From an uncultured Polaribacter sp. (GTDB lineage Bacteria > Bacteroidota > Bacteroidia > Flavobacteriales > Flavobacteriaceae): a stretch of DNA of 64,000 bases. The number at the start of each line of letters is the position of its first letter. Position 1 is the stretch's first letter. The notes below the pieces were generated by a model. That model was not told the origin of the DNA. It did not search any database and saw nothing but the letters and a program-made list of their open reading frames with translations. Location of the stretch: positions 2,161,501 to 2,225,500 of the forward strand of contig OX044355.1 in NCBI GenBank assembly GCA_943846595.1, given 5' to 3'. Of the stretch, positions 1 through 6,978 are shown one piece after another. A program made the position numbers and the translations under genes.

Positions 1-702
1 CATTTGGGTGCATTTATCTCAAGATTGCGATGGCAAGCACATTTTATTCAGAAATTTGAAATGGAACATACCATGGAAGCAGCGAGTATTAATAAAGGGT
101 ATCACAAACTTAAAAAAAGCATCTCTACATCCTATAAAAAAGCTTGGAAAGAAGGAAATACAGGGTTTCCACTGGTAGACGCTAGTATGCGTTGTTTGAA
201 TGAAACTGGTTTTTTAAATTTTAGAATGCGTGCCATGCTCGTTTCTTTCTTTACACACATTCTATGGCAACCTTGGCAAGAAGCAACATCGCATTTGTCT
301 AAGATGTTTTTGGATTTTGAACCTGGAATTCATTTTCCACAGATACAGATGCAAGCAGGGGAAACTGGAATCAATAATTTAAGAATTTATAGTCCGGTAA
401 AAAACAGTCTCGAGCATGATACGAATGCTGTATTTATAAAAAAATGGTGTCCTGAATTGGCAAATTTACCCATTAATTTTATTCATGAACCATCTCTAAT
501 GACGCCTTTGGACATGCAGTTTAACAATTTTAAATTGGGCGTCGATTATCCGCATCCGATTGTTGATATTAAAGAAAATAGAAAAAAAGCAAGCGATATT
601 CTCTGGAATTTAAAAAAGAATCCACAGGTACGATCGGAAAGTTTTAGAATCCTTAAAAAACATACGATCACGGACCGAAACAGACTCCTCCGAAGCGATT
701 AG
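1..702 (+). CDS. Cryptochrome/photolyase family protein, C-terminal part (5' end outside window)
   Basis: The window opens inside this gene. The TTG at base 4 is an internal codon, not a start, because the frame is open to the window edge and the family is roughly 480 residues long. What remains is most of the helical FAD-binding domain: SRLRWQAHF near the start, then the flavin-pocket segment TGFPLVDASMRCL followed by a run like NFRMRAMLVSF, then AGETGINNLRIYSPVKN. Photolyases use FADH- to split UV-induced pyrimidine dimers, while related cryptochromes sense light; the fragment cannot say which. The sequence resembles a bacterial photolyase-like subgroup distinct from the second photolyase in this cluster (4476-5783). 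The gene ends at a TAG, about 100 bp before the next gene. Family assignment is secure; substrate is not. Confidence 0.85.
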   Translation, partial: HLGAFISRLRWQAHFIQKFEMEHTMEAASINKGYHKLKKSISTSYKKAWKEGNTGFPLVDASMRCLNETGFLNFRMRAMLVSFFTHILWQPWQEATSHLSKMFLDFEPGIHFPQIQMQAGETGINNLRIYSPVKNSLEHDTNAVFIKKWCPELANLPINFIHEPSLMTPLDMQFNNFKLGVDYPHPIVDIKENRKKASDILWNLKKNPQVRSESFRILKKHTITDRNRLLRSD

Positions 703-779
703 ATAAAAACCCACTTATGATGTAGTACTATTTTTGATGTTTTTTGTTTAATCATTAACATAAAACATTAAACATTTTG

Positions 780-787
780 TATCTTTG
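780..787 (+). promoter_or_regulatory. Bacteroidetes-type -7 promoter element (TATCTTTG)
   Basis: TATCTTTG fits the Bacteroidetes sigma-A -7 consensus TAnnTTTG. It lies 17 bp before the ATG at 804, so transcription should begin around 793-795. This makes the upstream TTG at 777 unusable as a start. No clear -33 TTG was found at ideal spacing. Confidence 0.6.
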
Positions 788-803
788 TGTCGAATCCTAT
801 ATC

Positions 804-1229
804 ATGATTGCAAACACAACCTACAATAACAGAGAGACAACACGAATGATCAATGACCTCATAGGTCCCTCGTATTCTTTTTTTGAAGCCATTCGACGAA
901 AGGGTGTAGGATCTAAAAGAATGATGATATCCAGTGTAAGTGAAGGCTTTCAAAAAATGATGAATACGGTTTCTGACATCAATTACGCAAATATTGAGCT
1001 GCGCGAAAAAGGGATTTTGGTACACATCAATAAGGGATTGGAAGTTTACAGTTGGGCAATTCCATATTACCAACTCCACACCTACAGAACAAATGGGTAT
1101 AGCATCTATGCACAAGGAAATTTTGTGAAATTTGCCAATAACAAATTGCTAAAGGAGAACAAATCATTTATCGAAAAACTAACGGATTTAAAAATCGAGA
1201 ACGATAAAAATTACGCTTTTTACGAATGA
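804..1229 (+). CDS. Conserved hypothetical protein preceding DUF2805
   Basis: A soluble protein of 141 residues with no domain I recognise. I place the start at the ATG at 804 because a -7 promoter element (780-787) overlaps the longer TTG-initiated reading. The protein begins MIANTTYNNRE, is rich in charged residues in its last third and has no signal peptide or membrane segment. A central stretch (ELREKGILVHINKGLEVYSW) looks like short beta strands. The stop codon overlaps the start of the DUF2805 gene by 4 bp (ATGA), so the two are translationally coupled and probably act together. The setting between two photolyase-type genes suggests a light- or oxidative-stress-related role, but that is inference. 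Confidence 0.7.
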   Translation: MIANTTYNNRETTRMINDLIGPSYSFFEAIRRKGVGSKRMMISSVSEGFQKMMNTVSDINYANIELREKGILVHINKGLEVYSWAIPYYQLHTYRTNGYSIYAQGNFVKFANNKLLKENKSFIEKLTDLKIENDKNYAFYE

Positions 1230-1501
1230 TAAAACTAGAGGAAATTGCCATCGACAGAGTCATAGAGATGGCTTGGGAAGACAGAACTACTTTTGAAGCC
1301 ATTGAATATCAATTCGGTTTAAAAGAGCAAGAAGTGATCAACTTAATGCGCAAGCAAATGAAGTTGAAGAGTTTTAAACTTTGGAGAGAAAGAGTTCAGG
1401 GAAGAAAAACAAAGCATGAAAAATTGAGAACTTTCGAAAAAGGAAGGTTTAAATGTAGCCGGCAGCGATCGATTTCCAATAACGGTATTTCAAAAAGGTA
1501 A
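1226..1501 (+). CDS. DUF2805 / TIGR03643 family protein
   Basis: A 91-residue protein matching the DUF2805 (TIGR03643) family as I remember it. It has an N-terminal EIAIDRVIEMAWEDRTTFEAI segment typical of a helix-turn-helix-like fold, then QFGLKEQEVINLMRKQMK, then the family's conserved basic C-terminus RFKCSRQRSISNN. Function is not established. Homologues I recall are small basic proteins often encoded next to photolyase/cryptochrome genes, as here. The HTH-like pattern and basic tail would suit nucleic-acid binding. The start overlaps the preceding stop by 4 bp. There is a ~180-bp AT-rich gap before the next gene. Confidence 0.85.
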   Translation: MIKLEEIAIDRVIEMAWEDRTTFEAIEYQFGLKEQEVINLMRKQMKLKSFKLWRERVQGRKTKHEKLRTFEKGRFKCSRQRSISNNGISKR

Positions 1502-1680
1502 ATCCATTATTGACCTTATTTTTTTAACCACAAAAAGAATTCTGAAAAAGAAATAAATCATTTGAAGAAATAAACAGGAGGAGTAAAAAAATTAGTTGCT
1601 CAACAATAATCTTATATATTGGCAGTAAATTTAACACACCCAAAATGCTTGAATTGAAAAACTCTTTAAATTACTAAATT

Positions 1681-1905
1681 ATGGAACTAATTGAAAAAGC
1701 TTTAGAATACGAAAAAAGGAAAATGCGATTTCCAACTACGAGTGATCGAATTATGGCAGCTAGAGAAGCGAAAGATTTAATTTTAAGTTTGAATGAGATT
1801 TTCAAAAAAAATAAAGATCCCAACATCATGGAAATTATGAAACGACTTACAGTAATAAAACAAAGAATCGAGAAGCGTTTAAAGGGAAAACCTTTAACAT
1901 CATAA
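1681..1905 (+). CDS. Small helical protein, first of two tandem paralogues
   Basis: A 74-residue, highly charged protein predicted to be entirely alpha-helical. The next gene (1980-2195) is a paralogue: by hand alignment about 49 of 71 positions are identical. The most conserved parts are TTSDRI with a following RE, the segment NKDP and the C-terminal MKRLTV..KQ.IEKRLKG. There are no cysteines, signal peptide or membrane segments. I do not recognise a characterised family; I recall similar short proteins annotated as hypothetical in Flavobacteriaceae. The start at ATG 1681 follows an in-frame stop in an AT-rich leader. The setting is the photolyase cluster. Confidence 0.75.
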   Translation: MELIEKALEYEKRKMRFPTTSDRIMAAREAKDLILSLNEIFKKNKDPNIMEIMKRLTVIKQRIEKRLKGKPLTS

Positions 1906-1979
1906 AAATTCAGTTTTATATTGCTTTTCTAACTTTTATATTTATATTCGAGAATTAGACCAAAATCGAAAAAAATATA

Positions 1980-2195
1980 ATGACATTAGCAGAAAAAGCA
2001 GTAGAGTTCGAAACAAGAAAATTCTCATTCAAAACAACAAGTGATCGAATTGTAGCATCTAGAGAGGTAAAAGCCTTAATATTGGAGCTCAATGAAGTTT
2101 ATAAAATAAATAAAGATCCACAAATAATGGATTACATGAAACGCTTGACAGTTGTAAAACAAAAAATTGAGAAGCGTTTGAAAGGAAGACCTTAG
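1980..2195 (+). CDS. Small helical protein, second of two tandem paralogues
   Basis: A 71-residue paralogue of the 1681-1905 product, lacking only the last three residues of that copy. The repeated TTSDRI and KRLTVVKQKIEKRLKG signatures and the same pattern of charged and hydrophobic residues show a tandem duplication. The copies have diverged by about 30 percent, so the event is old and both appear to be maintained. The SDR gene follows after 7 bp, suggesting cotranscription with the downstream SDR and glutathione peroxidase genes. Function is unknown. A dimeric or heterodimeric helical bundle is plausible but unproven. Confidence 0.75.
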   Translation: MTLAEKAVEFETRKFSFKTTSDRIVASREVKALILELNEVYKINKDPQIMDYMKRLTVVKQKIEKRLKGRP

Positions 2196-2202
2196 ACATA
2201 TT

Positions 2203-2886
2203 ATGAAAAAAATTTTAGTGATTGGCGGAAGTAAAGGAATTGGAAAAGCGATCATCGCTTCTTTAATAGAAAAAAACAACATCATCAACCTTAGTCGCAC
2301 TCCTCCTTCGTTAGCACATGAAAATTTAACGCATTATAATTGCGATATTTTAACCGATGAATTGCCACAACTAGATGCTGTAGATACGCTAATATACTGC
2401 CCCGGAAGTATCAATTTAAAACCTATTTCACGCCTCAAACTGGAGGATTTCAGAGCAGATTTCGAAATTAATGTGGTAGGTGCTGTCAAAGCAATTCAAC
2501 AATACCTTCCTTTATTGAAAAGAGGAAATACTCCATCTATACTTTTATTTAGTACCGTTGCGTCAAAACTAGGGATGCCCTATCATGCTAGTGTTGCCGC
2601 CGCAAAATCGGGTGTCGAAGGTTTGGTAAAGTCTTTGGGTGCTGAATTGGCACCAACCATAAGAGTCAATGCCATAGCCCCAACGGTTACCGACACGGAC
2701 TTGGCCTCAAAATTATTAAGAAACGAAAGAATGATTGATAGCATTACAGAACGTCATCCTCTTAAAAAATTCTTAAATCCAACAGAAGTAGCAGACATGG
2801 CTGCCTTTTTAACATCAGACAGCGCAAGCTCCATATCCGGTCAGATTTTTCAAATGGACTGCGGTATTGTAAGTTTCAAATTATAA
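2203..2886 (+). CDS. Short-chain dehydrogenase/reductase (SDR), divergent active site
   Basis: A 227-residue Rossmann-fold protein of the SDR superfamily, expected to bind NAD(P)H. The cofactor loop is GGSKGIGKA near residues 8-16, a NAG-like segment reads YCPGS, and the catalytic serine segment is FSTVAS. The usual YxxxK motif is altered: in MPYHASVAAAKSG the tyrosine is eight residues before the lysine, and the position four before it is Val. This resembles divergent SDRs and enoyl-reductase-like branches, so the reaction cannot be assigned. The C-terminus has the family pattern SDSASSISGQ. It lies 7 bp after the paralogue pair and 4 bp before the glutathione peroxidase gene, so it belongs to the photolyase-cluster operon. 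Confidence 0.85.
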   Translation: MKKILVIGGSKGIGKAIIASLIEKNNIINLSRTPPSLAHENLTHYNCDILTDELPQLDAVDTLIYCPGSINLKPISRLKLEDFRADFEINVVGAVKAIQQYLPLLKRGNTPSILLFSTVASKLGMPYHASVAAAKSGVEGLVKSLGAELAPTIRVNAIAPTVTDTDLASKLLRNERMIDSITERHPLKKFLNPTEVADMAAFLTSDSASSISGQIFQMDCGIVSFKL

Positions 2887-2890
2887 GAAA

Positions 2891-3373
2891 ATGGCAAGAA
2901 CATCATTATATGACATTCAGATAAGAGATTTGCAAGGAAAAGCAATTAATTTATCTGAGTTTAAAGGCAAGCACCTACTTTTCGTAAATGTTGCCTCGAA
3001 GTGTGGCTTTACACCACAGTACGAAAGCTTAGAAAAACTGAGCAATACTTATAAAAACAGTCTCATCGTGATTGGCGTCCCTTGCAATCAGTTTGGAAAA
3101 CAAGAACCTGGAAATGCAGAAGAAATTCAAGATTTTTGTCAAGTAAACTATGGCGTTTCTTTTCTAATGACTGAAAAAATTGATGTTAAAGGAGATGAAC
3201 AACATCCATTATATGAATGGTTAACGTTGAGAAGTTTGAATGGGAAAAAAAGCTCTTCAGTAAAATGGAATTTTCAAAAATACTTGATCGATTCAGAAGG
3301 AAAATTAATCGATTATTTCTTCTCCATTACCAAACCTTTTAGCTCAAAAATAACAAAACACTTAAGATATTAA
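2891..3373 (+). CDS. Glutathione peroxidase family thiol peroxidase
   Basis: A 160-residue thioredoxin-fold peroxidase of the GPx family, which reduces hydrogen and lipid peroxides. The peroxidatic residue is a cysteine (C38, in NVASKCGFTPQY), not selenocysteine. The second signature, GVPCNQFGKQEPG, supplies the conserved Gln and a cysteine often used as resolving partner in thioredoxin-dependent bacterial forms. The WNF motif near residue 125 supplies the catalytic Trp and Asn. There is no signal peptide, so it is cytoplasmic. It lies 4 bp behind the SDR gene. A peroxidase beside photolyases fits a programme against light-generated oxidative damage, although the electron donor is inferred. 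Confidence 0.93.
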   Translation: MARTSLYDIQIRDLQGKAINLSEFKGKHLLFVNVASKCGFTPQYESLEKLSNTYKNSLIVIGVPCNQFGKQEPGNAEEIQDFCQVNYGVSFLMTEKIDVKGDEQHPLYEWLTLRSLNGKKSSSVKWNFQKYLIDSEGKLIDYFFSITKPFSSKITKHLRY

Positions 3374-3376
3374 AAT

Positions 3377-3544
3377 ATGTTCGGCATCTTTAAAAAGAAA
3401 TCAGCAGCAGAAAAACTGCAAGAAAAATACAAAAAAGTCATGGAAGAAGCCTTTAAACTTCAATCCATTAACCGAAGCGATAGCGATCAAAAGTATTTGG
3501 AAGCCGACGCCATTTTAAAGGAAATTGAGGAGCTGAAAGCATAA
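3377..3544 (+). CDS. Lacal_2735-type small protein (DUF6435-like)
   Basis: A 55-residue protein that starts MFGIFKKKSAAEKLQ and continues as a single charged amphipathic helix pair (KYKKVMEEAFKL..., then SDQKYLEADAILKEIEEL). This matches my memory of the Lacal_2735 family (DUF6435), short proteins common in Flavobacteriaceae and of unknown function. The ATG at 3377 follows the glutathione peroxidase stop by 3 bp and the TAA ends 5 bp before the tspO start, so it is embedded in the operon. No cysteines or transmembrane segment. The short hydrophobic-basic N-terminus (FGIFKKK) might attach to membrane or to TspO next door; that is speculation. Confidence 0.8.
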   Translation: MFGIFKKKSAAEKLQEKYKKVMEEAFKLQSINRSDSDQKYLEADAILKEIEELKA

Positions 3545-3549
3545 TTCTC

Positions 3550-4011
3550 ATGAAAATTACCAGGGCCATCTTTCTTTTTTTATTTATAAACTTTGGTGGA
3601 CTTGCCATTGGAAGTTGGTTGATGGATGGGGGGCCCACGTCGCGCTGGTACACAACACTCAATCAAGCACCTTGGACACCTCCAGGAATTGTATTTGGCA
3701 TTGCATGGACCACAATTATGGTCTTATTCTCTGTGTATTTAGGAATCCTTTTCCAGCGTGAAAACTCAGTAAGAACTCGCATTTTTTATGGACTTCAGGT
3801 TCTACTAAATGTCAGTTGGAATTTCATTTTTTTCAATCAGCACCTGGTACTCCTCGCACTTATTAATATAGTGCTTTTAACCGCAATTGTATTTTATTTC
3901 TTTTTTAAAGGAAGTAAAAAAAACACAAAAATCAAGTATTTATTACTCCCCTATATGATATGGCTTTGTATTGCTACCTCATTAAATTTATATATTATAA
4001 TTCATAATTAA
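3550..4011 (+). CDS. TspO/MBR family membrane protein
   Basis: A 153-residue protein with five hydrophobic helices, the standard length for TspO/MBR, which binds porphyrins and cholesterol-like ligands. Signature positions are visible: the Trp/Pro-rich loop after helix 1 (RWYTTLNQAPWTPPGIVFGIAWT) and the aromatic helix containing LLNVSWNFIFF. In bacteria, TspO has been tied to tetrapyrrole turnover and to light- and oxygen-dependent regulation, which suits this photolyase cluster. The start is the ATG at 3550, 5 bp after the preceding stop; the stop abuts the SRPBCC gene with no gap. The exact ligand cannot be told from sequence. Confidence 0.92.
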   Translation: MKITRAIFLFLFINFGGLAIGSWLMDGGPTSRWYTTLNQAPWTPPGIVFGIAWTTIMVLFSVYLGILFQRENSVRTRIFYGLQVLLNVSWNFIFFNQHLVLLALINIVLLTAIVFYFFFKGSKKNTKIKYLLLPYMIWLCIATSLNLYIIIHN

Positions 4012-4476
4012 ATGAAAATTTATACCCTTCACAAAAAACTAAAGCTCCCAATTACTTTAGACCAAGCTTGGGATTTTTTATCCAATCCAAAAAACTTAAA
4101 AACCATTACGCCCGATTATATGAGTTTTAATATCGTTTCTACAATAGATAGACCCTTATATACAGGACAAATCATTCAATACATCGTTACCCCATTATTG
4201 GGTATTAAAACCAAATGGGTTTCAGAAATCACACATATCGAAGAAAAAAAATATTTTGTAGACGTGCAAATGTACGGCCCATATGCGCTTTGGCATCACA
4301 AGCATTTTATAAAAGAAGTTGAAGGGGGCGTAGAAATGGAAGACATCATAGACTACAAAGTTCCTCTAGGAATTTTGGGGCAACTGGTTCACCCTATCTT
4401 GGTGAAACCAAAATTGGAAGAAATATTTTCTTATCGTCAAAACAAGTTGATTGAACTTTTTGGAAACTATAAATAA
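4012..4476 (+). CDS. SRPBCC (START-like) family protein
   Basis: A 154-residue helix-grip protein. The opening (KLKLPITLDQAWDFLSNPKNLKTITP) is the typical SRPBCC start, with strand, helix and the FxxPxNL turn. The middle (KTKWVSEITHIEEKKYFVDVQ followed by YALWHHKHFIKEV) forms the antiparallel sheet around a hydrophobic pocket. Such proteins bind lipophilic ligands; bacterial members in photolyase/TspO neighbourhoods are often labelled cell-division inhibitor-like without experimental support. It starts directly after the tspO stop and overlaps the photolyase start by one base, so it is translationally coupled to both. The ligand is unknown. Confidence 0.88.
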   Translation: MKIYTLHKKLKLPITLDQAWDFLSNPKNLKTITPDYMSFNIVSTIDRPLYTGQIIQYIVTPLLGIKTKWVSEITHIEEKKYFVDVQMYGPYALWHHKHFIKEVEGGVEMEDIIDYKVPLGILGQLVHPILVKPKLEEIFSYRQNKLIELFGNYK

Positions 4477-5783
4477 TGAAAGAACAGATACAGCTTTTTT
4501 GGTTTCGGAGAGACTTGCGGTTGAACGATAACTGTGGATTATACCATGCTTTAAATAGCGATAAAAAGGTACTTCCAATCTTTATTTTTGATGATGACAT
4601 CCTATCTCGATTGCCCGACAATGATGCACGTGTAAGTTTTTTGCATCAGGAATTGGAAAACATCAATACACAATTAAGAGAGTTGGGTGCTAGCTTGGCG
4701 GTATTTCATGGAAAACCACTCGCGATTTTCGAGCAATTGCTAGAAAAATACAGCATAGAAACGGTCTTCACAAATCATGATTACGAACCCTATGCCTTAG
4801 AGCGAGATGCAGCCATCAAAACACTTTTAGCGTCAAAAAATACAGGGTTTAACACCTATAAAGATCAAGTGATTTTTGAGCGCAATGAGATTGTAAAAAA
4901 AGACGGTACTGCCTATAAAGTATACACCCCCTATTCCAAGAAATGGCTTGAAGCTTTTCATCAAAACGGCATTCAATTTTTTCCTTCTGAAAAAAAACTA
5001 GCAGGATTGGTGCAAACTACAGATCACCCATTTTTAAGTCTTGGTGATATCGGATTTCAACCCTCGACCATAAAAGTAGCTTCCTATAGAGTTTCTCCCG
5101 AATTGATAGACACTTACGAAGAAAACCGAAACTTCCCTGCAAAAGACAGTACTTCCAGATTAGGCACACATTTGCGTTTTGGAACAGTAAGTGTCCGAGA
5201 AATGGTCGCTAAAGCCTCGAATAGCAATAACATTGTGTTTTTGAAAGAATTGATATGGAGAGAATTTTTTATGCAAATTTTATGGCATTATCCACATACC
5301 ACCAAAGACAGTTTCAAACCTCAATATGACCGTATTCTTTGGAGAAACAATGAAGAAGAATTTCAGAAATGGTGTGCTGGAGAAACAGGATATCCATTGG
5401 TAGACGCAGGAATGCGAGAACTCAACCAAACAGGATTTATGCACAACAGAGTGCGCATGCTCGTGGGGAGTTTTTTATGCAAACACCTTTTAATTGACTG
5501 GCGTTTTGGCGAAGCCTATTTTGCAGAAAAGTTACACGATTACGAACAATCTAGTAATGTTGGAAACTGGCAATGGGTTGCTGGATGTGGTGTGGATGCG
5601 GCTCCCTATTTTAGAATCTTCAATCCAACCACCCAAATTCAGAAATTTGACAAAGACCTCGCCTATATAAAAAAATGGGTTCCTGATTTTCAAGAGCTTA
5701 CCTACCCTTCACAAATGGTCGATCATAAACTAGCAAGAGAGCGCTGTTTAACAACCTATAAAGAAGCATTGAATAGAACCTAA
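4476..5783 (+). CDS. phrB: Deoxyribodipyrimidine photolyase (class I type)
   Basis: A full-length 435-residue photolyase, which uses blue light to reverse cyclobutane pyrimidine dimers. The N-terminal alpha/beta antenna domain opens with FWFRRDLRLNDNCGL. The FAD domain carries TSRLGTHLRFGTVSVRE, then FLKELIWREFF, then WCAGETGYPLVDAGMREL and MHNRVRMLVGSF, which line the flavin and the lesion pocket. The segment NWQWVAGCGVDAAPYFR (from residue 364) holds a conserved Trp of the electron-transfer chain. All hallmark stretches are intact, so activity is likely. The ATG overlaps the SRPBCC stop by one base; about 90 bp separates the gene from tRNA-Thr. Photolyase rather than cryptochrome is favoured but not certain. 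Confidence 0.93.
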   Translation: MKEQIQLFWFRRDLRLNDNCGLYHALNSDKKVLPIFIFDDDILSRLPDNDARVSFLHQELENINTQLRELGASLAVFHGKPLAIFEQLLEKYSIETVFTNHDYEPYALERDAAIKTLLASKNTGFNTYKDQVIFERNEIVKKDGTAYKVYTPYSKKWLEAFHQNGIQFFPSEKKLAGLVQTTDHPFLSLGDIGFQPSTIKVASYRVSPELIDTYEENRNFPAKDSTSRLGTHLRFGTVSVREMVAKASNSNNIVFLKELIWREFFMQILWHYPHTTKDSFKPQYDRILWRNNEEEFQKWCAGETGYPLVDAGMRELNQTGFMHNRVRMLVGSFLCKHLLIDWRFGEAYFAEKLHDYEQSSNVGNWQWVAGCGVDAAPYFRIFNPTTQIQKFDKDLAYIKKWVPDFQELTYPSQMVDHKLARERCLTTYKEALNRT

Positions 5784-5871
5784 CACCTTATTTTTCTGAA
5801 TTTAAAAATAAACGAAAAATATTTTGGTGGATCTCCAAAAAACGCATTTATTTGCCAATTCTTAATTAAAA

Positions 5872-5945
5872 GCCGATGTAGCTCAGCTGGCTAGAGCAGC
5901 TGATTTGTAATCAGCAGGTCGTGGGTTCGAGTCCCTCTATCGGCT
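5872..5945 (+). tRNA. tRNA-Thr (anticodon TGT)
   Basis: A 74-nt cloverleaf with the TGT anticodon in loop TTTGTAA, a D arm with AGCTCAGCTGGCTAGAGC and the T-loop GGTTCGAGTCC. The acceptor pairs GCCGATG with TATCGGC, with a G-U at the last pair, and the discriminator is T. No CCA is encoded. It is 73/74 identical to the minus-strand copy at 25309-25382. A strong terminator follows immediately. Confidence 0.97.
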
Positions 5946-5948
5946 CAA

Positions 5949-5977
5949 AAAGTTCTTTCAAATGAAAGAACTTTTTT
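5949..5977 (+). terminator. Rho-independent terminator after tRNA-Thr
   Basis: AAGTTCTTTC and GAAAGAACTT form a 10-bp perfect stem with an AAAT loop, followed by a T run. It ends the tRNA-Thr transcript and insulates the udk operon. Confidence 0.88.
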
Positions 5978-6003
5978 ATGTACATTAATCACGATTTTTT
6001 ATT

Positions 6004-6011
6004 TAAATTTG
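6004..6011 (+). promoter_or_regulatory. -7 promoter element (TAAATTTG) for the udk operon
   Basis: TAAATTTG matches TAnnTTTG and lies 22 bp upstream of the udk ATG, giving a short leader. It sits between the tRNA terminator and udk, where a promoter is required. Confidence 0.55.
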
Positions 6012-6033
6012 TTCAGAATCATTTATAAAATTA

Positions 6034-6651
6034 ATGTCGAACAATATGCTCATTATAGGAATTGCAGGAGGTACTGGAAGCGGAAAAACTACAGTGGTAA
6101 ATCAGATTATAAACCAACTTCCTACTAACGAAGTTTGCGTCATATCACAAGATTCTTATTACAAAGCTACCGATGAATTGTCCTATGATGAACGAACAAA
6201 AATCAATTTTGATCATCCAAGAGCCATTGATTTTGAATTGTTGGTACACCACCTTAAAAATCTTAAAAAAGGCGAAATCATTGAGCAACCCGTGTATTCT
6301 TTTGTTACCCATAACAGAACCAATGACACCGTAAATACACATCCACGAAAAGTAATTATAGTAGAAGGCATCTTAATCTTTAATAGTGAAGAATTGCGAA
6401 ACCTCTTTGATATTAAAATATTTGTCCATGCAGAAACCGATGAACGACTGATTCGAAGATTGCGTAGAGACATCACCGAACGTGGTAGAGATATTAAGGA
6501 AGTTTTAAATCGATATCAAGATACTTTAAAACCCATGCATCAGCAATTTATTGAACCGACTAAAAACTATGCCGACATTATCATACCAAACGATCGCTAC
6601 AATACTGTTGCCATCGATATTGTAAGAACTGTTATCAACGAACGTTTATAA
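6034..6651 (+). CDS. udk: Uridine kinase
   Basis: A 205-residue P-loop kinase that phosphorylates uridine and cytidine to their monophosphates in pyrimidine salvage. The Walker A motif GGTGSGKT is at residues 12-19. The nucleoside-binding part is QDSYYKATDELSYDERTKINFDHPRAID, and RRLRRDITERGRDIKEVLNRY is the lid region with basic phosphate-binding residues. Length is as expected. It heads an operon: the divIC-like gene starts 6 bp later and the methylmalonyl-CoA mutase genes follow. The ATG at 6034 lies 22 bp after a -7 element. Confidence 0.96.
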   Translation: MSNNMLIIGIAGGTGSGKTTVVNQIINQLPTNEVCVISQDSYYKATDELSYDERTKINFDHPRAIDFELLVHHLKNLKKGEIIEQPVYSFVTHNRTNDTVNTHPRKVIIVEGILIFNSEELRNLFDIKIFVHAETDERLIRRLRRDITERGRDIKEVLNRYQDTLKPMHQQFIEPTKNYADIIIPNDRYNTVAIDIVRTVINERL

Positions 6652-6657
6652 AATACA

Positions 6658-6978
6658 ATGAATTTCAAGAAAGCAAAAAGCAACTCAAAAATATTCTCGT
6701 TACTCACAAATACTTTTGTGCTTATTTTGGTGCCCTTTCTCATTTGGATGCTTTTCTTTGATGAAAACTCCTATATAAACCACCGAAAATACAATGCAGA
6801 AATAGAAGGTTTACAAAATACCATCGAATTTTATAAATCTGAAATTTCAAAAGACAGTACCATTATCAAAAGTTTAAAAGATACGGTGGCCCTAGAAAAA
6901 TTTGCCCGCGAAAAGTATTTGATGAAAAAGAAAAATGAGGCGATTTATATTATTGAATTTGATACAATAAAAAAATAA
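6658..6978 (+). CDS. FtsB/DivIC family septum-formation protein
   Basis: A 106-residue bitopic membrane protein: a short basic cytoplasmic tail, one transmembrane helix (about residues 14-33) and an extracytoplasmic coiled coil (ENSYINHRKYNAEIEGLQ onwards), then LEKFAREKYLMKKKNEAIYII, the family's conserved end that docks on FtsL/FtsQ. Such proteins belong to the divisome core that activates septal peptidoglycan synthesis. In Flavobacteriia the gene commonly sits between udk and the mutase genes, as here. The stop overlaps the mutA start by one base. Confidence 0.9.
   Translation: MNFKKAKSNSKIFSLLTNTFVLILVPFLIWMLFFDENSYINHRKYNAEIEGLQNTIEFYKSEISKDSTIIKSLKDTVALEKFAREKYLMKKKNEAIYIIEFDTIKK

Noticed and set aside
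4..702. Start codon (TTG) at base 4
   Set aside because: The gene is truncated by the window edge: the frame is open to base 1 and the photolyase N-terminal domain is missing, so this TTG is internal.
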